From Parachlamydiales bacterium (lineage in GTDB: Bacteria; Chlamydiota; Chlamydiia; Chlamydiales; Parachlamydiaceae), in contig JAGVJP010000060.1 in the NCBI GenBank assembly GCA_020051075.1, forward strand, positions 1-49,211: a stretch of DNA of 49,211 bases, written 5' to 3'. Made by a program: the position numbers and the translations under genes. Positions 27,917 to 36,341 of this stretch are shown in pieces. The notes under the pieces are model-generated. The model was not told where the DNA came from. It did not search any database and was given only the letters and a program-made list of their open reading frames with translations. How positions within the stretch are numbered: position 1 is the first letter of the stretch; the number at the start of each line of letters is the position of its first letter.

Positions 27917-27955
27917 AAAAAGCCCCTCACAAAGAGTGAGAGGCCTTTATTAAAT
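27914..27955. terminator. Bidirectional terminator between prmA and HU genes
   Basis: Stem CCTCAC / GTGAGAGG region with an AAAGA loop between convergent genes. Reading the minus strand it is followed by a seven-T run, a strong terminator for the HU gene; the plus-strand tail (CCTTTATT) is weaker. Confidence 0.85.
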
Positions 27956-27966
27956 AGCTCTGCTAA

Positions 27967-28242
27967 TTAGCCGTTCACTGCTTCTTTCAAAGCCTTGCCA
28001 GCGCGGAATTTAGGTTGAACAGATGCTGGGATACGAATCTTTGCACCAGTGCGTGGGTTGCGACCCTCGCGTGCTTTTCTCTTAGATGTTGAGAATGTTC
28101 CGAATCCAACAAAAGTACATGTATCGCCTTTCTTCAAAGCTTTTGCGATACAATCAAAAGTTGATCCAACAGCGCGTGTAACGTCGCTCTTTGAAAGTTT
28201 AGTTACTTTTGCTACTTGTTCAATTAAATCATTCTTGTTCAT
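27967..28242 (-). CDS. hupB: DNA-binding protein HU
   Basis: Small histone-like protein (91 residues) that bends and compacts DNA non-specifically. Seen: MNKNDLIEQVA start, GFGTFSTSKRKAREGRNP with the DNA-intercalating arm GRNPRTGAKIRIPAS, and the C-terminal KFRAGKALKEAV. AAAGG lies nine bases before the ATG. It is monocistronic, with its own terminator and a 268-base upstream spacer shared with the 3' end of the glutamate mutase gene. Confidence 0.95.
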   Translation of the reverse strand: MNKNDLIEQVAKVTKLSKSDVTRAVGSTFDCIAKALKKGDTCTFVGFGTFSTSKRKAREGRNPRTGAKIRIPASVQPKFRAGKALKEAVNG

Positions 28243-28510
28243 GCACGTACCTTTCTACAGTTTAATAATGATCCCTGTACAACAATTTAGTCCTAAAAAC
28301 ATAGGACTTAGAAGGAATACTACAAAATTCTGAAGACCTGCGATAGATCTTTTTTTTGAGAAAATCATTTAAAAGTCACTGTGTTATTTGGGTACTGGCT
28401 GCGCACAACCACTTAAAGCCTTGATTTTACTGGCGTTTTCAGTTTCAGTGCTTTTAGAAACCGTGAGTTTTATGAACAAAAAAAAATAATTTTTTGTGTA
28501 ATTTACCCTT

Positions 28511-29806
28511 TCAAGCAGCCTTTGAAGACCATCTTTCATCAAATTTACGTTGTACAAAACTTAAAAGAGTCAGCAATTGACTGGATGAAATACCCGATTT
28601 TTTAAAATACTTCCTATTTAAAGTACGTTGAGGAATAGCAAGATGACCAATATTCTCCCATTCTAGATAACCTTCGTCGTTAATAGTTGCTGATGTTTTA
28701 CGTAAGTTATCAGGATGCAATGAATAAGGAACATCAAGCAGACCTTTTGAAAATGCTATAGGAAAAGCTTTAGAAAATTGCGGTGACAAATTTAAAACTG
28801 ACTCTATAATATTAATTGCTTGTTCAAAGATCCTTTCTTCTTCAGCAGCATCATATTGTATTGTCGTTGTTTCACTATTAATGTTTTTTTCTACATTCAT
28901 AGCAATTTCATTCGCATAAATCATCGCTTCTATATTCTCTTCAATCGTGGGTATTCGTTGCGACTCTACAGTCGTTTTTACAATAAGACGTGCTGCGCCG
29001 CCTAATTTTGCCAATATAACACTTTCCTTAATAGCGGCCTTTGCACCTTCTATCGTTTTTGGAAATAATCCCATAAATGTATAGACAACAATATGCCAAT
29101 CCCCATCACCTAAGTATTTTTTTGCTAAGCTATTGAGAACACGTAAACCTGCCATATCTTGAATCAAATTTGTCCCCTGACTATAACTCAAAGAAATGCT
29201 CGATAAATTCTGTTGCCTAAAAAAAAGTCCTTCAAGAATTGTCACAGCAATTAAGAACGATGGTGGGCAAAGCTGACCTAAAAGGCAACCACCAAAACTT
29301 TCAATATGTGCGTTCTTTGAATGTTCAACAAAGTATAGAACGCTTTTAATCCATTCTTGCGTTGATTCTTGAATTGAAACACTACTATAGGGAATACAAT
29401 AAGAAATTGGTCCTCCCTCAGATATGGTGATGCCTGTTTTAACCATCGTTTTAAAAAGATTAAAAGGCTTCGCTGAACCGTGACGTACTTGCACGAAAAA
29501 AGGATAATCTACTGAATCAGAGACTTCTTGTATCATAGATTGCGTTATATGAGCACCATGAGAGATTAGAGGATAACCATTCAAGTTAATGCGTTTTTCG
29601 AGTGCATCGCGGATCTGTTGAAATTCTGAATTTCGCGTATAGCTATCTATGGTAATAGTCCCAACCGTATTACTGCACAGACTCGCAACGGCTTTTAGTC
29701 CACTTGTCATCGTCTGAATATTTGAGAACCCCATGCGTGGCTGAATAAGAAGATGGTGATCCCGTTTTTTATATCTTATATATTGATCAAAGCTCTCACA
29801 ATTCAT
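28511..29806 (-). CDS. glmE: Glutamate mutase (methylaspartate mutase) E-subunit homologue
   Basis: Large subunit of coenzyme-B12-dependent glutamate mutase, which interconverts L-glutamate and threo-3-methyl-L-aspartate. About 431 residues, somewhat shorter than the usual 480 or so. Compared from memory with clostridial GlmE, the substrate 'arginine claw' is kept with identical spacing: Arg24 (QPR), Arg58 (SYTR) and Arg108 (VRHG). So are Glu130, Tyr136 and Tyr140 in EGGPISYCIPY. SQGTNLIQDMAGLR and TFMGLFP match further family blocks. Substrate is therefore likely glutamate or a close dicarboxylate. The ATG overlaps the small-subunit stop (TGATG), so the two are co-translated. No methylaspartate ammonia-lyase accompanies it, arguing against glutamate fermentation. 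Confidence 0.85.
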   Translation of the reverse strand: MNCESFDQYIRYKKRDHHLLIQPRMGFSNIQTMTSGLKAVASLCSNTVGTITIDSYTRNSEFQQIRDALEKRINLNGYPLISHGAHITQSMIQEVSDSVDYPFFVQVRHGSAKPFNLFKTMVKTGITISEGGPISYCIPYSSVSIQESTQEWIKSVLYFVEHSKNAHIESFGGCLLGQLCPPSFLIAVTILEGLFFRQQNLSSISLSYSQGTNLIQDMAGLRVLNSLAKKYLGDGDWHIVVYTFMGLFPKTIEGAKAAIKESVILAKLGGAARLIVKTTVESQRIPTIEENIEAMIYANEIAMNVEKNINSETTTIQYDAAEEERIFEQAINIIESVLNLSPQFSKAFPIAFSKGLLDVPYSLHPDNLRKTSATINDEGYLEWENIGHLAIPQRTLNRKYFKKSGISSSQLLTLLSFVQRKFDERWSSKAA

Positions 29807-30237
29807 CAAGCAACTGCTTTAATTTTTTGAGACTCGTATAATAGATAATTTTGAAAATCTACAATTTCCGTTTCTGAATAGATGGCATCAAATCCTGATT
29901 GTATAAGTTTTTTTCTTTCTTGATCTGTCAAAGTTCCATTCAAAGTAAGCTTACCTCCCAACACAACTTTCATCTTGTGAAGAAGTGTCATTTTTCGGAT
30001 TTCTTGAATCAGCTCAGTCCCCTTAATGTGTCCTAGACCATTTACTGAACTCAAAACTAATATAAAAGGGTGATGACGATGACAGGCTTGAATCACTTTA
30101 CTACTGGCAACACAGGCTCCCAGATTAACGACATCAAAGCCCAACTCTCTCATCAGTAATTCTAGGTAAACAAGATTCCAGGTGTGAGAATCCGAAGATG
30201 TTGATGAAAGAACAACTTTCTGAAAATTAGTATGCAT
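29806..30237 (-). CDS. glmS: Glutamate mutase small, cobalamin-binding subunit homologue
   Basis: A 143-residue Rossmann-like B12-binding protein of the GlmS/MutS type. Seen: the cobalamin motif region SDSHTWN with Asp16 and His18 (the lower-axial His), LGFDVVNLGA, the VLSSVNGLG loop and VVLGGKLTLNG. The canonical motif is DxHxxG; here the glycine is Asn21, an unusual change beside the cofactor. GGGAGG lies ten bases before the ATG. It is the first gene of a two-gene operon with glmE, divergent from the LysR gene across 238 bases. Confidence 0.82.
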   Translation of the reverse strand: MHTNFQKVVLSSTSSDSHTWNLVYLELLMRELGFDVVNLGACVASSKVIQACHRHHPFILVLSSVNGLGHIKGTELIQEIRKMTLLHKMKVVLGGKLTLNGTLTDQERKKLIQSGFDAIYSETEIVDFQNYLLYESQKIKAVA

Positions 30238-30427
30238 TTTATTAATCCTCCCTACTCAATCATTATCCCTACTCTCTCATTGTTTTTTCATTGAAGATTT
30301 TTTTTCTCCGCTTATAGTGGTTTCAAAATAACTCATAAATTGCTTGCTGGTCAATTATCTTATTTTCTGAAAAGATCATGCTCACATAGACTTTAAATTC
30401 TCATATTTCATATTTTTGCCCAATCGT

Positions 30428-30442
30428 CTATAGTGACCATAG
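30428..30442. promoter_or_regulatory. Candidate LysR-type operator (T-N11-A)
   Basis: Interrupted palindrome CTATAGTGACCATAG in the divergent spacer between glmS and the LysR gene, 33 bases before the LysR start. It fits the T-N11-A rule and has CTAT/ATAG arms. Position suits autoregulation and control of the divergent glmS-glmE genes. Assigned by eye only. Confidence 0.45.
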
Positions 30443-30475
30443 TAAGTGTTAATATAACTCAATACAGATAAGAAA

Positions 30476-31390
30476 GTGCTTAAAAACAACTGCATTAAGG
30501 CGTCAAGATTGAATTGGGATAGATTAAGAATATTTTATTGGGTTGCAAAGTTTGGATCGTTTAGTAGAGCAGCTAAAGCCCTTAAAACAAGTCAACCAGC
30601 TCTTTCTCATCAAATAAGTCATTTAGAAGATGAGCTTGAAAATGATCTATTTGTGAGAGTTTCGCAAGGCATAAAACTCACGCAAAAAGGAGAAGAGTTA
30701 TTTTTCTCGATTCGTGATGTATTTTTAGAAATTGATACGGCAATTCAAAGAGTCAAAGAAGATGAATCTGAGACTGAAGGAACTTTGAGAATTTCAGCAT
30801 CACAAGGGTTTATTTCAAACTATCTTTCCCCCAAAATCCCCCTATTCATAGAAAAATATCCTAAACTACGTTTGTCGATTGCTGCCAGTGATTTTGACCT
30901 TGATCCTGCTAATGGTGATTTAGATGTCGTCATTCGTCCAAAACTAAAAGGTCGCGCTGATCTTATTCAACACCCTATTATGACAATGCACTTAAGACTG
31001 TATGCAAGCAGAGATTATATACAAAAATATGGATTGCCACAGAAAATAAGTGATCTCAATAAACATCGACTCATTGCACATGGAGAGTTCCAATCTCATC
31101 CCTATGCAGATCTTGATTGGCATTTAAAAGTTGGAATGCCTGAAGGCGAAAGTCGCAAACCGTTTTTGACACTCAATGGTCCTATTGGAAGAACTCAACT
31201 TGCTGAAGATGGGGTGGGAATTATTTTAATTCCCAATAAACATCCCGCCATTCGTAATTCAAAACTTGTGAATATTTTACCGAAAGAACGCGGACCAAAA
31301 ATTGATCTTTTTTGCATCTATCCAAAACGTCTTAAGAAATTAAAAAAAATTGTCGCGTTTTCACAATTTATACAAGAGGTTTATCAATAA
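30476..31390 (+). CDS. LysR-family transcriptional regulator
   Basis: About 304 residues: an N-terminal winged helix-turn-helix (about 13-75; LRIFYWVAKFGSFSRAAKAL, then SQPALSHQISHLE) and a periplasmic-binding-protein-like effector domain (about 100-300). It starts with GTG after AAGAAA; a TTG twelve codons in, at LNWDRLRIF with AAGGCG ahead of it, is an alternative that would match the usual LysR start. It is divergent from glmS-glmE and 13 bases from the ATP-grasp gene, so it likely controls both. A LysR regulator typically senses a substrate or intermediate of its target pathway, which would point to glutamate, methylaspartate or the ligation product; this is inference. Confidence 0.9.
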   Translation: MLKNNCIKASRLNWDRLRIFYWVAKFGSFSRAAKALKTSQPALSHQISHLEDELENDLFVRVSQGIKLTQKGEELFFSIRDVFLEIDTAIQRVKEDESETEGTLRISASQGFISNYLSPKIPLFIEKYPKLRLSIAASDFDLDPANGDLDVVIRPKLKGRADLIQHPIMTMHLRLYASRDYIQKYGLPQKISDLNKHRLIAHGEFQSHPYADLDWHLKVGMPEGESRKPFLTLNGPIGRTQLAEDGVGIILIPNKHPAIRNSKLVNILPKERGPKIDLFCIYPKRLKKLKKIVAFSQFIQEVYQ

Positions 31391-31403
31391 AAGGGAGGAA
31401 ACC

Positions 31404-32672
31404 ATGAAAAATATAATTTTCATTAATTGTCGACAAATTGAATATTATGATTTTGAAGAACTAAAAAAGCTAGGAGACTTTAAATTTCAGCTCATCACAG
31501 ATTCCCTTTATTTTAAAAAACTCTCTGATAATCAAAAAAAATTCTTTCATAAAATTCATATTCTCAAGCAAAATCGTTACGAACATACGACTATTAAACC
31601 TTTTACCTTTGCGGAAATTGAATCCATCGTTCAAAAAGAACTCATAGAGGATCCCAATCTTGAAATAATTTGCAGTGAAGAAATCAATATTCTTGAAACG
31701 GATCTTCTCAAGAGAAAACTTAATATATATGACTCCACCGAAGTTTATATTGATGCTTTTCGTAACAAAATTCTTATGAAAAAAAAAGCACAGGCAGCAG
31801 GCATTAAAACGCCTAAATTCATGAACATTGAGCAAGAAAAACTAAAACTTATTCCAGATTATTTGTACGAAGAAATAGTCAATTTTTTAGGTACTCCTTT
31901 TGTGATAAAACCTACAGATCAACATTCTTCAATTGGCGTTTTTAAGATTACTAACTTTCGTGATTTTTCCAGAGCGTATTGGTCAATGCTTGGCAACAAT
32001 TATGAAGCGGAAGAACTTATTGAGGGGGATCTCTATCACAGTGATGTTTTGATTCAAGATGGCCTGATTCATTTCAATCAAGCCTCACGCTATATGTTCT
32101 CTGGTTTAGATTTTCTAAAGGGACATAATCATGGTAGCATTCCCATCCTTGCATCTAACCCTCTCTCTAAAAGAATGCGTAATTTTACTGAGAATGTACT
32201 AAAAGCCTTAGGCATGAAGAGTGGTTCAGCGCACCTTGAACTTTTTCACACTCCAAGCGATGAATTAATTTTTCTTGAAATTGGTGCTAGGCCGCCAGGC
32301 TCTTTGGTTGTCGAAAATTATCGTCGTAGCTTAGGAATCAACATTCTTAATGAAGACTTTAAAATAAAAATGGGCATTCCTTTAAATATTACTACTCATC
32401 AGAACATTAAAAGTTTTTGGGGGTTTTTCCCAAGAATACCAGGACGTGTTCTGGATCTTATTCCGCCTATCCTCCACAGCCCTTATGATATTCGTTGGTT
32501 TATACAAAAAGGTGATGTCCTCACTGCACCTGAAGCTATAAGTCATAAAGCCGCTGAGTTCTTTGTCTATAATCCAAACTACGATACTCTTTTAAGAGAC
32601 TTTGAAGAGTTGAGGTTTCATCGAGCACTCAGCGTTGAACCTGTAGACGATTTTCATAGTGAGGCCGCATAA
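31404..32672 (+). CDS. ATP-grasp carboxylate-amine ligase
   Basis: A 422-residue ATP-grasp enzyme, of the group that joins a carboxylate to an amine through an acyl-phosphate. Seen: pre-ATP-grasp domain (about 1-110), ATP-binding lysine in FVIKPTD (Lys169), EELIEGDLYHSDVL with the lid acidic residues, and metal-binding Glu279 (HLELF) and Glu292 (FLEIGARPPG). The FLEIGARPPG block resembles L-amino-acid (dipeptide) ligases of the BacD type and PurK/PurT-like relatives. A near-perfect GGGAGG precedes the ATG by six bases. Together with the adjacent glutamate mutase it could ligate 3-methylaspartate to an amine or amino acid; no substrate can be read from the sequence. A terminator follows. Confidence 0.85.
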   Translation: MKNIIFINCRQIEYYDFEELKKLGDFKFQLITDSLYFKKLSDNQKKFFHKIHILKQNRYEHTTIKPFTFAEIESIVQKELIEDPNLEIICSEEINILETDLLKRKLNIYDSTEVYIDAFRNKILMKKKAQAAGIKTPKFMNIEQEKLKLIPDYLYEEIVNFLGTPFVIKPTDQHSSIGVFKITNFRDFSRAYWSMLGNNYEAEELIEGDLYHSDVLIQDGLIHFNQASRYMFSGLDFLKGHNHGSIPILASNPLSKRMRNFTENVLKALGMKSGSAHLELFHTPSDELIFLEIGARPPGSLVVENYRRSLGINILNEDFKIKMGIPLNITTHQNIKSFWGFFPRIPGRVLDLIPPILHSPYDIRWFIQKGDVLTAPEAISHKAAEFFVYNPNYDTLLRDFEELRFHRALSVEPVDDFHSEAA

Positions 32673-32688
32673 TTCACCAAAAACAACG

Positions 32689-32712
32689 AAAGCCACACAT
32701 GTGTGGCTTTTA
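32689..32712 (+). terminator. Rho-independent terminator after the ATP-grasp gene
   Basis: Perfect inverted repeat AAAGCCACACATGTGTGGCTTT followed by TTATTG, 16 bases after the stop. It closes the LysR/ATP-grasp unit and separates it from the flagellar operon. Confidence 0.88.
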
Positions 32713-33028
32713 TTGCAAAGTTTTTCTAAAGAAGAATACTAAACTCATCATAAGTTACGTTTTTTCTGTAGCAAACAAATCACACTAAACTTCTTTTTTC
32801 TATGGCGTTAATTATTTACTTAATCAATTTTAAGTAAAAATTAATATTTTAAATAAAAAAACGGCATATTTTTCCTTTTATTTTCATAATTTAGGAAAAA
32901 AGTTCCAAGTCATGGGAATTTTTTTCCCATTTATTGTTACAATTAAGAGAATTTTAATATGTTCAGATCAAAACTGTGCAGTAATAACGTTAAAGCCTTC
33001 TTTTAACTTTGTCTAAAGGAGAAATACG
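32713..33028 (+). other. Non-coding leader of the flagellar fliF operon
   Basis: No gene seen. Very AT-rich. It contains an inverted repeat ATGGGAA-TTTTT-TTCCCAT at 32912-32930, followed by TTGTTA and, 15 bases on, TAATAT, which could serve as -35 and -10 boxes of the fliF operon. I found no GG-N10-GC sigma-54 pattern here, unlike upstream of fliK. Confidence 0.4.
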
Positions 33029-34639
33029 GTGGAGGCAGCACTTAATCTAGCAAAGAACTTTGGTCTGGTAAGACTCGCTGTGATCTCAGCAACACTGTTA
33101 GCCATGACGGGAGGATTCTTTTATTTCCTTTCTTATGTCTCAAAACCTGAACTTGCCCTACTTTATTCTGATCTTGACTTAGCCGATGCTAATAAAATCG
33201 TTTCTAAAATAGAAGGAATGGGCATTGATGTGGAAGTAAGAGGTGGCGGTTCACAAGTATATGTCCCTGTTAGCAAAGTTGGACGTCTTCGTATGGAGAT
33301 GGCAGAGCACGGTTTACCAAGAGGTGGTTCCGTTGGTTATGAGATTTTTGATCGCGATGAACCTCTCGGTACATCTGGATTCATCCAAAATATTAATCAT
33401 CTACGTGCTCTTGAAGGAGAACTAGCCCGAACAATTGGTTCTTTGGCACAAGTCAATGCAGCACGTGTTCACCTTGTTTTGCCCAAACGAGAACTGTTTT
33501 CAAGAGACAAAGAAGAGCCAAGTGCATCGATCATTTTACGACTCAATGGTACTGGCCGCCTTAGTCAAGCGAAAGTAAGAGCCATTCAACACATTGTAGC
33601 TGCTGCTGTGCCGCGACTTGTTCCAGAACGTGTTTCAATCGTTGATGATCAAGGAAATCTTCTTGCCAGCGTTGAAAATAATGATGAAGCAGCCACAGCA
33701 ACAAGCCTTGAAGAAATGCGTCTCAGTTACGAAAATAGACTGACGCAATCCATTGTTCATCTTCTTGAAAAATACGTTGGTGTTGGAAAAGTTAGTGCCG
33801 AAGTCCATACTGAAATGGATATGGATCGCATAGTAGAAAATTCAGAGATCTTTAGCCCTGATGGTCAAGTAGTTCGTTCAACACAAAACATTGAAGAAGG
33901 ACAAAAAGAGTCCGAAGGTGGCAAGCAAGCAGCCACCGTTGAAAACCAACTGCCCGGAGGAGCCTCCCCTGCTGGTAGCAATGCATCCCAATCAAATCGC
34001 AACGAACAAGTAGTGAATTATGAAATTTCTAAAACCCATAAGCAGTACGTTAAGGAAATTGGGGGTGTAAAAAAAGTTTCAGTGGCAGTAATGGTAGACG
34101 GTATCTATACCAAAGAAGGAACTAACCCCCCTGTATATAAGGCACGCTCTAAAGAGGAAATGGATCAATTAGCAAAGCTCGTCCAAACAGCTGTGGGTTT
34201 TGATGAGAAACGCGGTGATCATGTTGAAGTCTTAAACATGCAGTTTTCAACTACAGATATTGATGGTCCTCTTGAAAGCGCAGGATTCTTTTTGGGATTA
34301 ACCAAGCCTGAAATCGTAAGAATTATTGAAGTGCTGACCGTAGGATTGGTTGGACTACTTATGCTTCTCTTGGTCTTCAAGCCTATTATAACGAGGATTT
34401 TGGAAAGTGTAAGAATTGAACCTCTTCCAATGAGAGAAGCAACTGATGCCGTTCAAGCGCTCCCTGCTAGTGAGCAAGTTTCAGCAATCTCTGGTCCCGG
34501 GTCGCCACAAGAAGAAATACAGTTAAAAGCACCTGAAGCAATGAGTGCAAATACAATAGAACAAGTCGGTAAAATGGTTGAAGAACAAACAGATGAGGCA
34601 GTCACCATCGTTCGTAGCTGGATGGCTGAAACGGCTTAA
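33029..34639 (+). CDS. fliF: Flagellar MS-ring protein FliF
   Basis: Builds the MS-ring in the inner membrane, the base of the flagellar motor. 536 residues. Seen: first transmembrane segment about 17-37, the YscJ/FliF ring-building motif region (ALLYSDLDLADANKIV; GLPRGGSVGYEIFD), a long periplasmic region, second transmembrane segment about 427-447, and a C-terminal acidic tail that binds FliG (ends RSWMAETA). It starts with GTG, with AAGGAG eight bases before it. First gene of the fliF-fliG-fliH-fliN-flbD-flhA-flhF run. Confidence 0.96.
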   Translation: MEAALNLAKNFGLVRLAVISATLLAMTGGFFYFLSYVSKPELALLYSDLDLADANKIVSKIEGMGIDVEVRGGGSQVYVPVSKVGRLRMEMAEHGLPRGGSVGYEIFDRDEPLGTSGFIQNINHLRALEGELARTIGSLAQVNAARVHLVLPKRELFSRDKEEPSASIILRLNGTGRLSQAKVRAIQHIVAAAVPRLVPERVSIVDDQGNLLASVENNDEAATATSLEEMRLSYENRLTQSIVHLLEKYVGVGKVSAEVHTEMDMDRIVENSEIFSPDGQVVRSTQNIEEGQKESEGGKQAATVENQLPGGASPAGSNASQSNRNEQVVNYEISKTHKQYVKEIGGVKKVSVAVMVDGIYTKEGTNPPVYKARSKEEMDQLAKLVQTAVGFDEKRGDHVEVLNMQFSTTDIDGPLESAGFFLGLTKPEIVRIIEVLTVGLVGLLMLLLVFKPIITRILESVRIEPLPMREATDAVQALPASEQVSAISGPGSPQEEIQLKAPEAMSANTIEQVGKMVEEQTDEAVTIVRSWMAETA

Positions 34640-34648
34640 GAGGGTACA

Positions 34649-35665
34649 ATGTCGAAAGCAGAAGAAAAAATTAACGGCACTGAGAAAGCAGCGATTTTTA
34701 TGCTGTCTTTAAATAAGGAACGCGCAACAAAGATTTTGGAAAGACTTGCGGAATCAGAAGTACGTGAATTATCGCATAAAATGGCTACTTTAGGATCTGT
34801 AAAGTCAAAGCTTGTTGAAGCAATCTACGGTGAATTTATACAAAGATTTTTTAAAACAGGCGGAACCATTACAGGAGGAGTTGAAAGCACTGAACGTTTT
34901 CTTGCTTCAATATTTGATGAACGTAAAGTCCGAGATATTTTATCAGATATTAGTGGTCCCGCAGGACGTACAATGTGGGATAAGCTATCGAATGTGAACG
35001 AAGATTTTCTCGCTAATTATCTAAAAAACGAGAACCCACAAATTGTTGCCGTTATTTTATCAAAAATTAGACCTGCTCATTCAGCACGTGTTTTTTCCAT
35101 GCTTCCTGATGAATTCGCCATAGAAGTAGTATTGCGCATGTTACATATGGAATCAGTCAGCTCTGAAGTACTTGAAAACGTCGAGAAAACTTTAAGAAAT
35201 GAATTTATGGCTAACTTGTCTAGAACTTCTCAATCTAACCCATATGAACACATGGCTGAAGTTTTCAATGCTTTTGATCGTTCTACCGAATCACGATTCA
35301 TGACAGCACTTGAGCAAAAAAATACAGAATCAGCTGAGAAAATTCGCGCATTGATGTTTACATTTGATGATCTCATTAAGCTTGATGCTGCAGGGATTCA
35401 AACACTTATTAGAGTTATCGATAAATCAAAACTTGCTTTAGCTCTAAAAGGAACAACAGACACAGTAAAAGAACTTTTCTTCAAAAACATGTCAGAACGT
35501 GCAGGGAAGCTTTTAAAAGAAGATATGGAATCCCTAGGAATGGTGCGTTTGAAAGCTGTTGATGAGGCTCAGCAAGAAATTATTAATCAAACAAAAGAAC
35601 TTGCTGCTAAGGGTGAGATAACGATTTCAAGTGGCACAGAGGAAGCAGATGAACTCGTCGGTTAA
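34649..35665 (+). CDS. fliG: Flagellar motor switch protein FliG
   Basis: C-ring protein that contacts FliF and the stator to make torque. 338 residues, with the FliG N-domain (KAAIFMLSLNKERATKIL), the middle domain with the EHPQ-like position here written ENPQIVAVILSKI, and a C-domain FTFDDLIKLDAAGIQTLIRV with charged torque helix. AAGAGGG precedes the ATG. The 3' end overlaps the FliH start by 17 bases. Confidence 0.95.
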   Translation: MSKAEEKINGTEKAAIFMLSLNKERATKILERLAESEVRELSHKMATLGSVKSKLVEAIYGEFIQRFFKTGGTITGGVESTERFLASIFDERKVRDILSDISGPAGRTMWDKLSNVNEDFLANYLKNENPQIVAVILSKIRPAHSARVFSMLPDEFAIEVVLRMLHMESVSSEVLENVEKTLRNEFMANLSRTSQSNPYEHMAEVFNAFDRSTESRFMTALEQKNTESAEKIRALMFTFDDLIKLDAAGIQTLIRVIDKSKLALALKGTTDTVKELFFKNMSERAGKLLKEDMESLGMVRLKAVDEAQQEIINQTKELAAKGEITISSGTEEADELVG

Positions 35666-36341
35666 CATACCTCAAAAAGAAGCGAACAACCCTCAAAAAT
35701 TCATTTTTGGCAGTGAATTTCATAATGATGCCGTTCAAAGACAAAGGCATTTGAAAGAAATTGAAGCTGAATATCAAAAAGGCTTTGACAAAGGCCGTGA
35801 AGCAGCAAAAGCAGCTATTGAGAATCTCACCGCAAAATACATTAAGCAATTAAATCTAACCTTAGATGGTCTATATGCTGAGAAAGAGAGTTTAGAAAAC
35901 ATCTATGCAGGACAATTAGCGATGATTGTAAAACTTACTCTACAAAAAATATGTCCTCCAATTGAAAAAGCTTTTGGCCAAGAGATTATTGAGTCTTTTA
36001 TTAAAGAAGCTCTTTCAGGAAATCATTTCTCTTCTAAAATTCTTCTCAAGACTCCAACAAATTTATGTGAAAATTTAAAGAAAATTCTTCTCAGTAACCC
36101 GCTTTTAGAAAAGCACCATGACTCAATCGTTATTGAGGAAGATAGCACCCTTGGCCCTGCCGATTGCACATTAGAATGGGCCAATGTTGGTCTCAAAAGA
36201 CAATCGGAAGAAATTATGAAGAAAATTGACATAGCCTTGAATCGTTTATTGACTAAAGAAGAGAAAGCTATGACTCAAGAAAATAAACTAGTTATTGAAA
36301 ATAATGAGAATCTAGGAGGCGAAGATCATGTCGGAAACTGA
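35649..36341 (+). CDS. fliH: Flagellar assembly protein FliH (FlbE-like)
   Basis: About 230 residues. FliH holds the export ATPase FliI to the C-ring through FliN. Sequence conservation is low, as usual for the family, but a central charged helical region (EAEYQKGFDKGREAAKAAIE) and the C-terminal V-ATPase-E-like segment fit, and it lies between fliG and fliN as in Caulobacter (flbE). The ATG with AGAGGA just upstream is chosen over a GTG six codons earlier. It overlaps both neighbours (17 and 14 bases), showing tight translational coupling. Confidence 0.8.
   Translation: MNSSVNIPQKEANNPQKFIFGSEFHNDAVQRQRHLKEIEAEYQKGFDKGREAAKAAIENLTAKYIKQLNLTLDGLYAEKESLENIYAGQLAMIVKLTLQKICPPIEKAFGQEIIESFIKEALSGNHFSSKILLKTPTNLCENLKKILLSNPLLEKHHDSIVIEEDSTLGPADCTLEWANVGLKRQSEEIMKKIDIALNRLLTKEEKAMTQENKLVIENNENLGGEDHVGN

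Noticed and set aside
28380..28500. Short minus-strand frame ending ...KIKALSGCAQPVPK in the HU/glmE spacer
   Set aside because: About 30 codons, no start with a ribosome site, no family resemblance.
31350..31403. Longer ATP-grasp form overlapping the LysR gene
   Set aside because: The ATG at 31404 has an almost perfect GGGAGG at ideal spacing.
33243..33425. Several shorter frames inside fliF, clpB, flhA and other long genes
   Set aside because: They are other-frame shadows of well-supported proteins and have no ribosome sites or domain signals.
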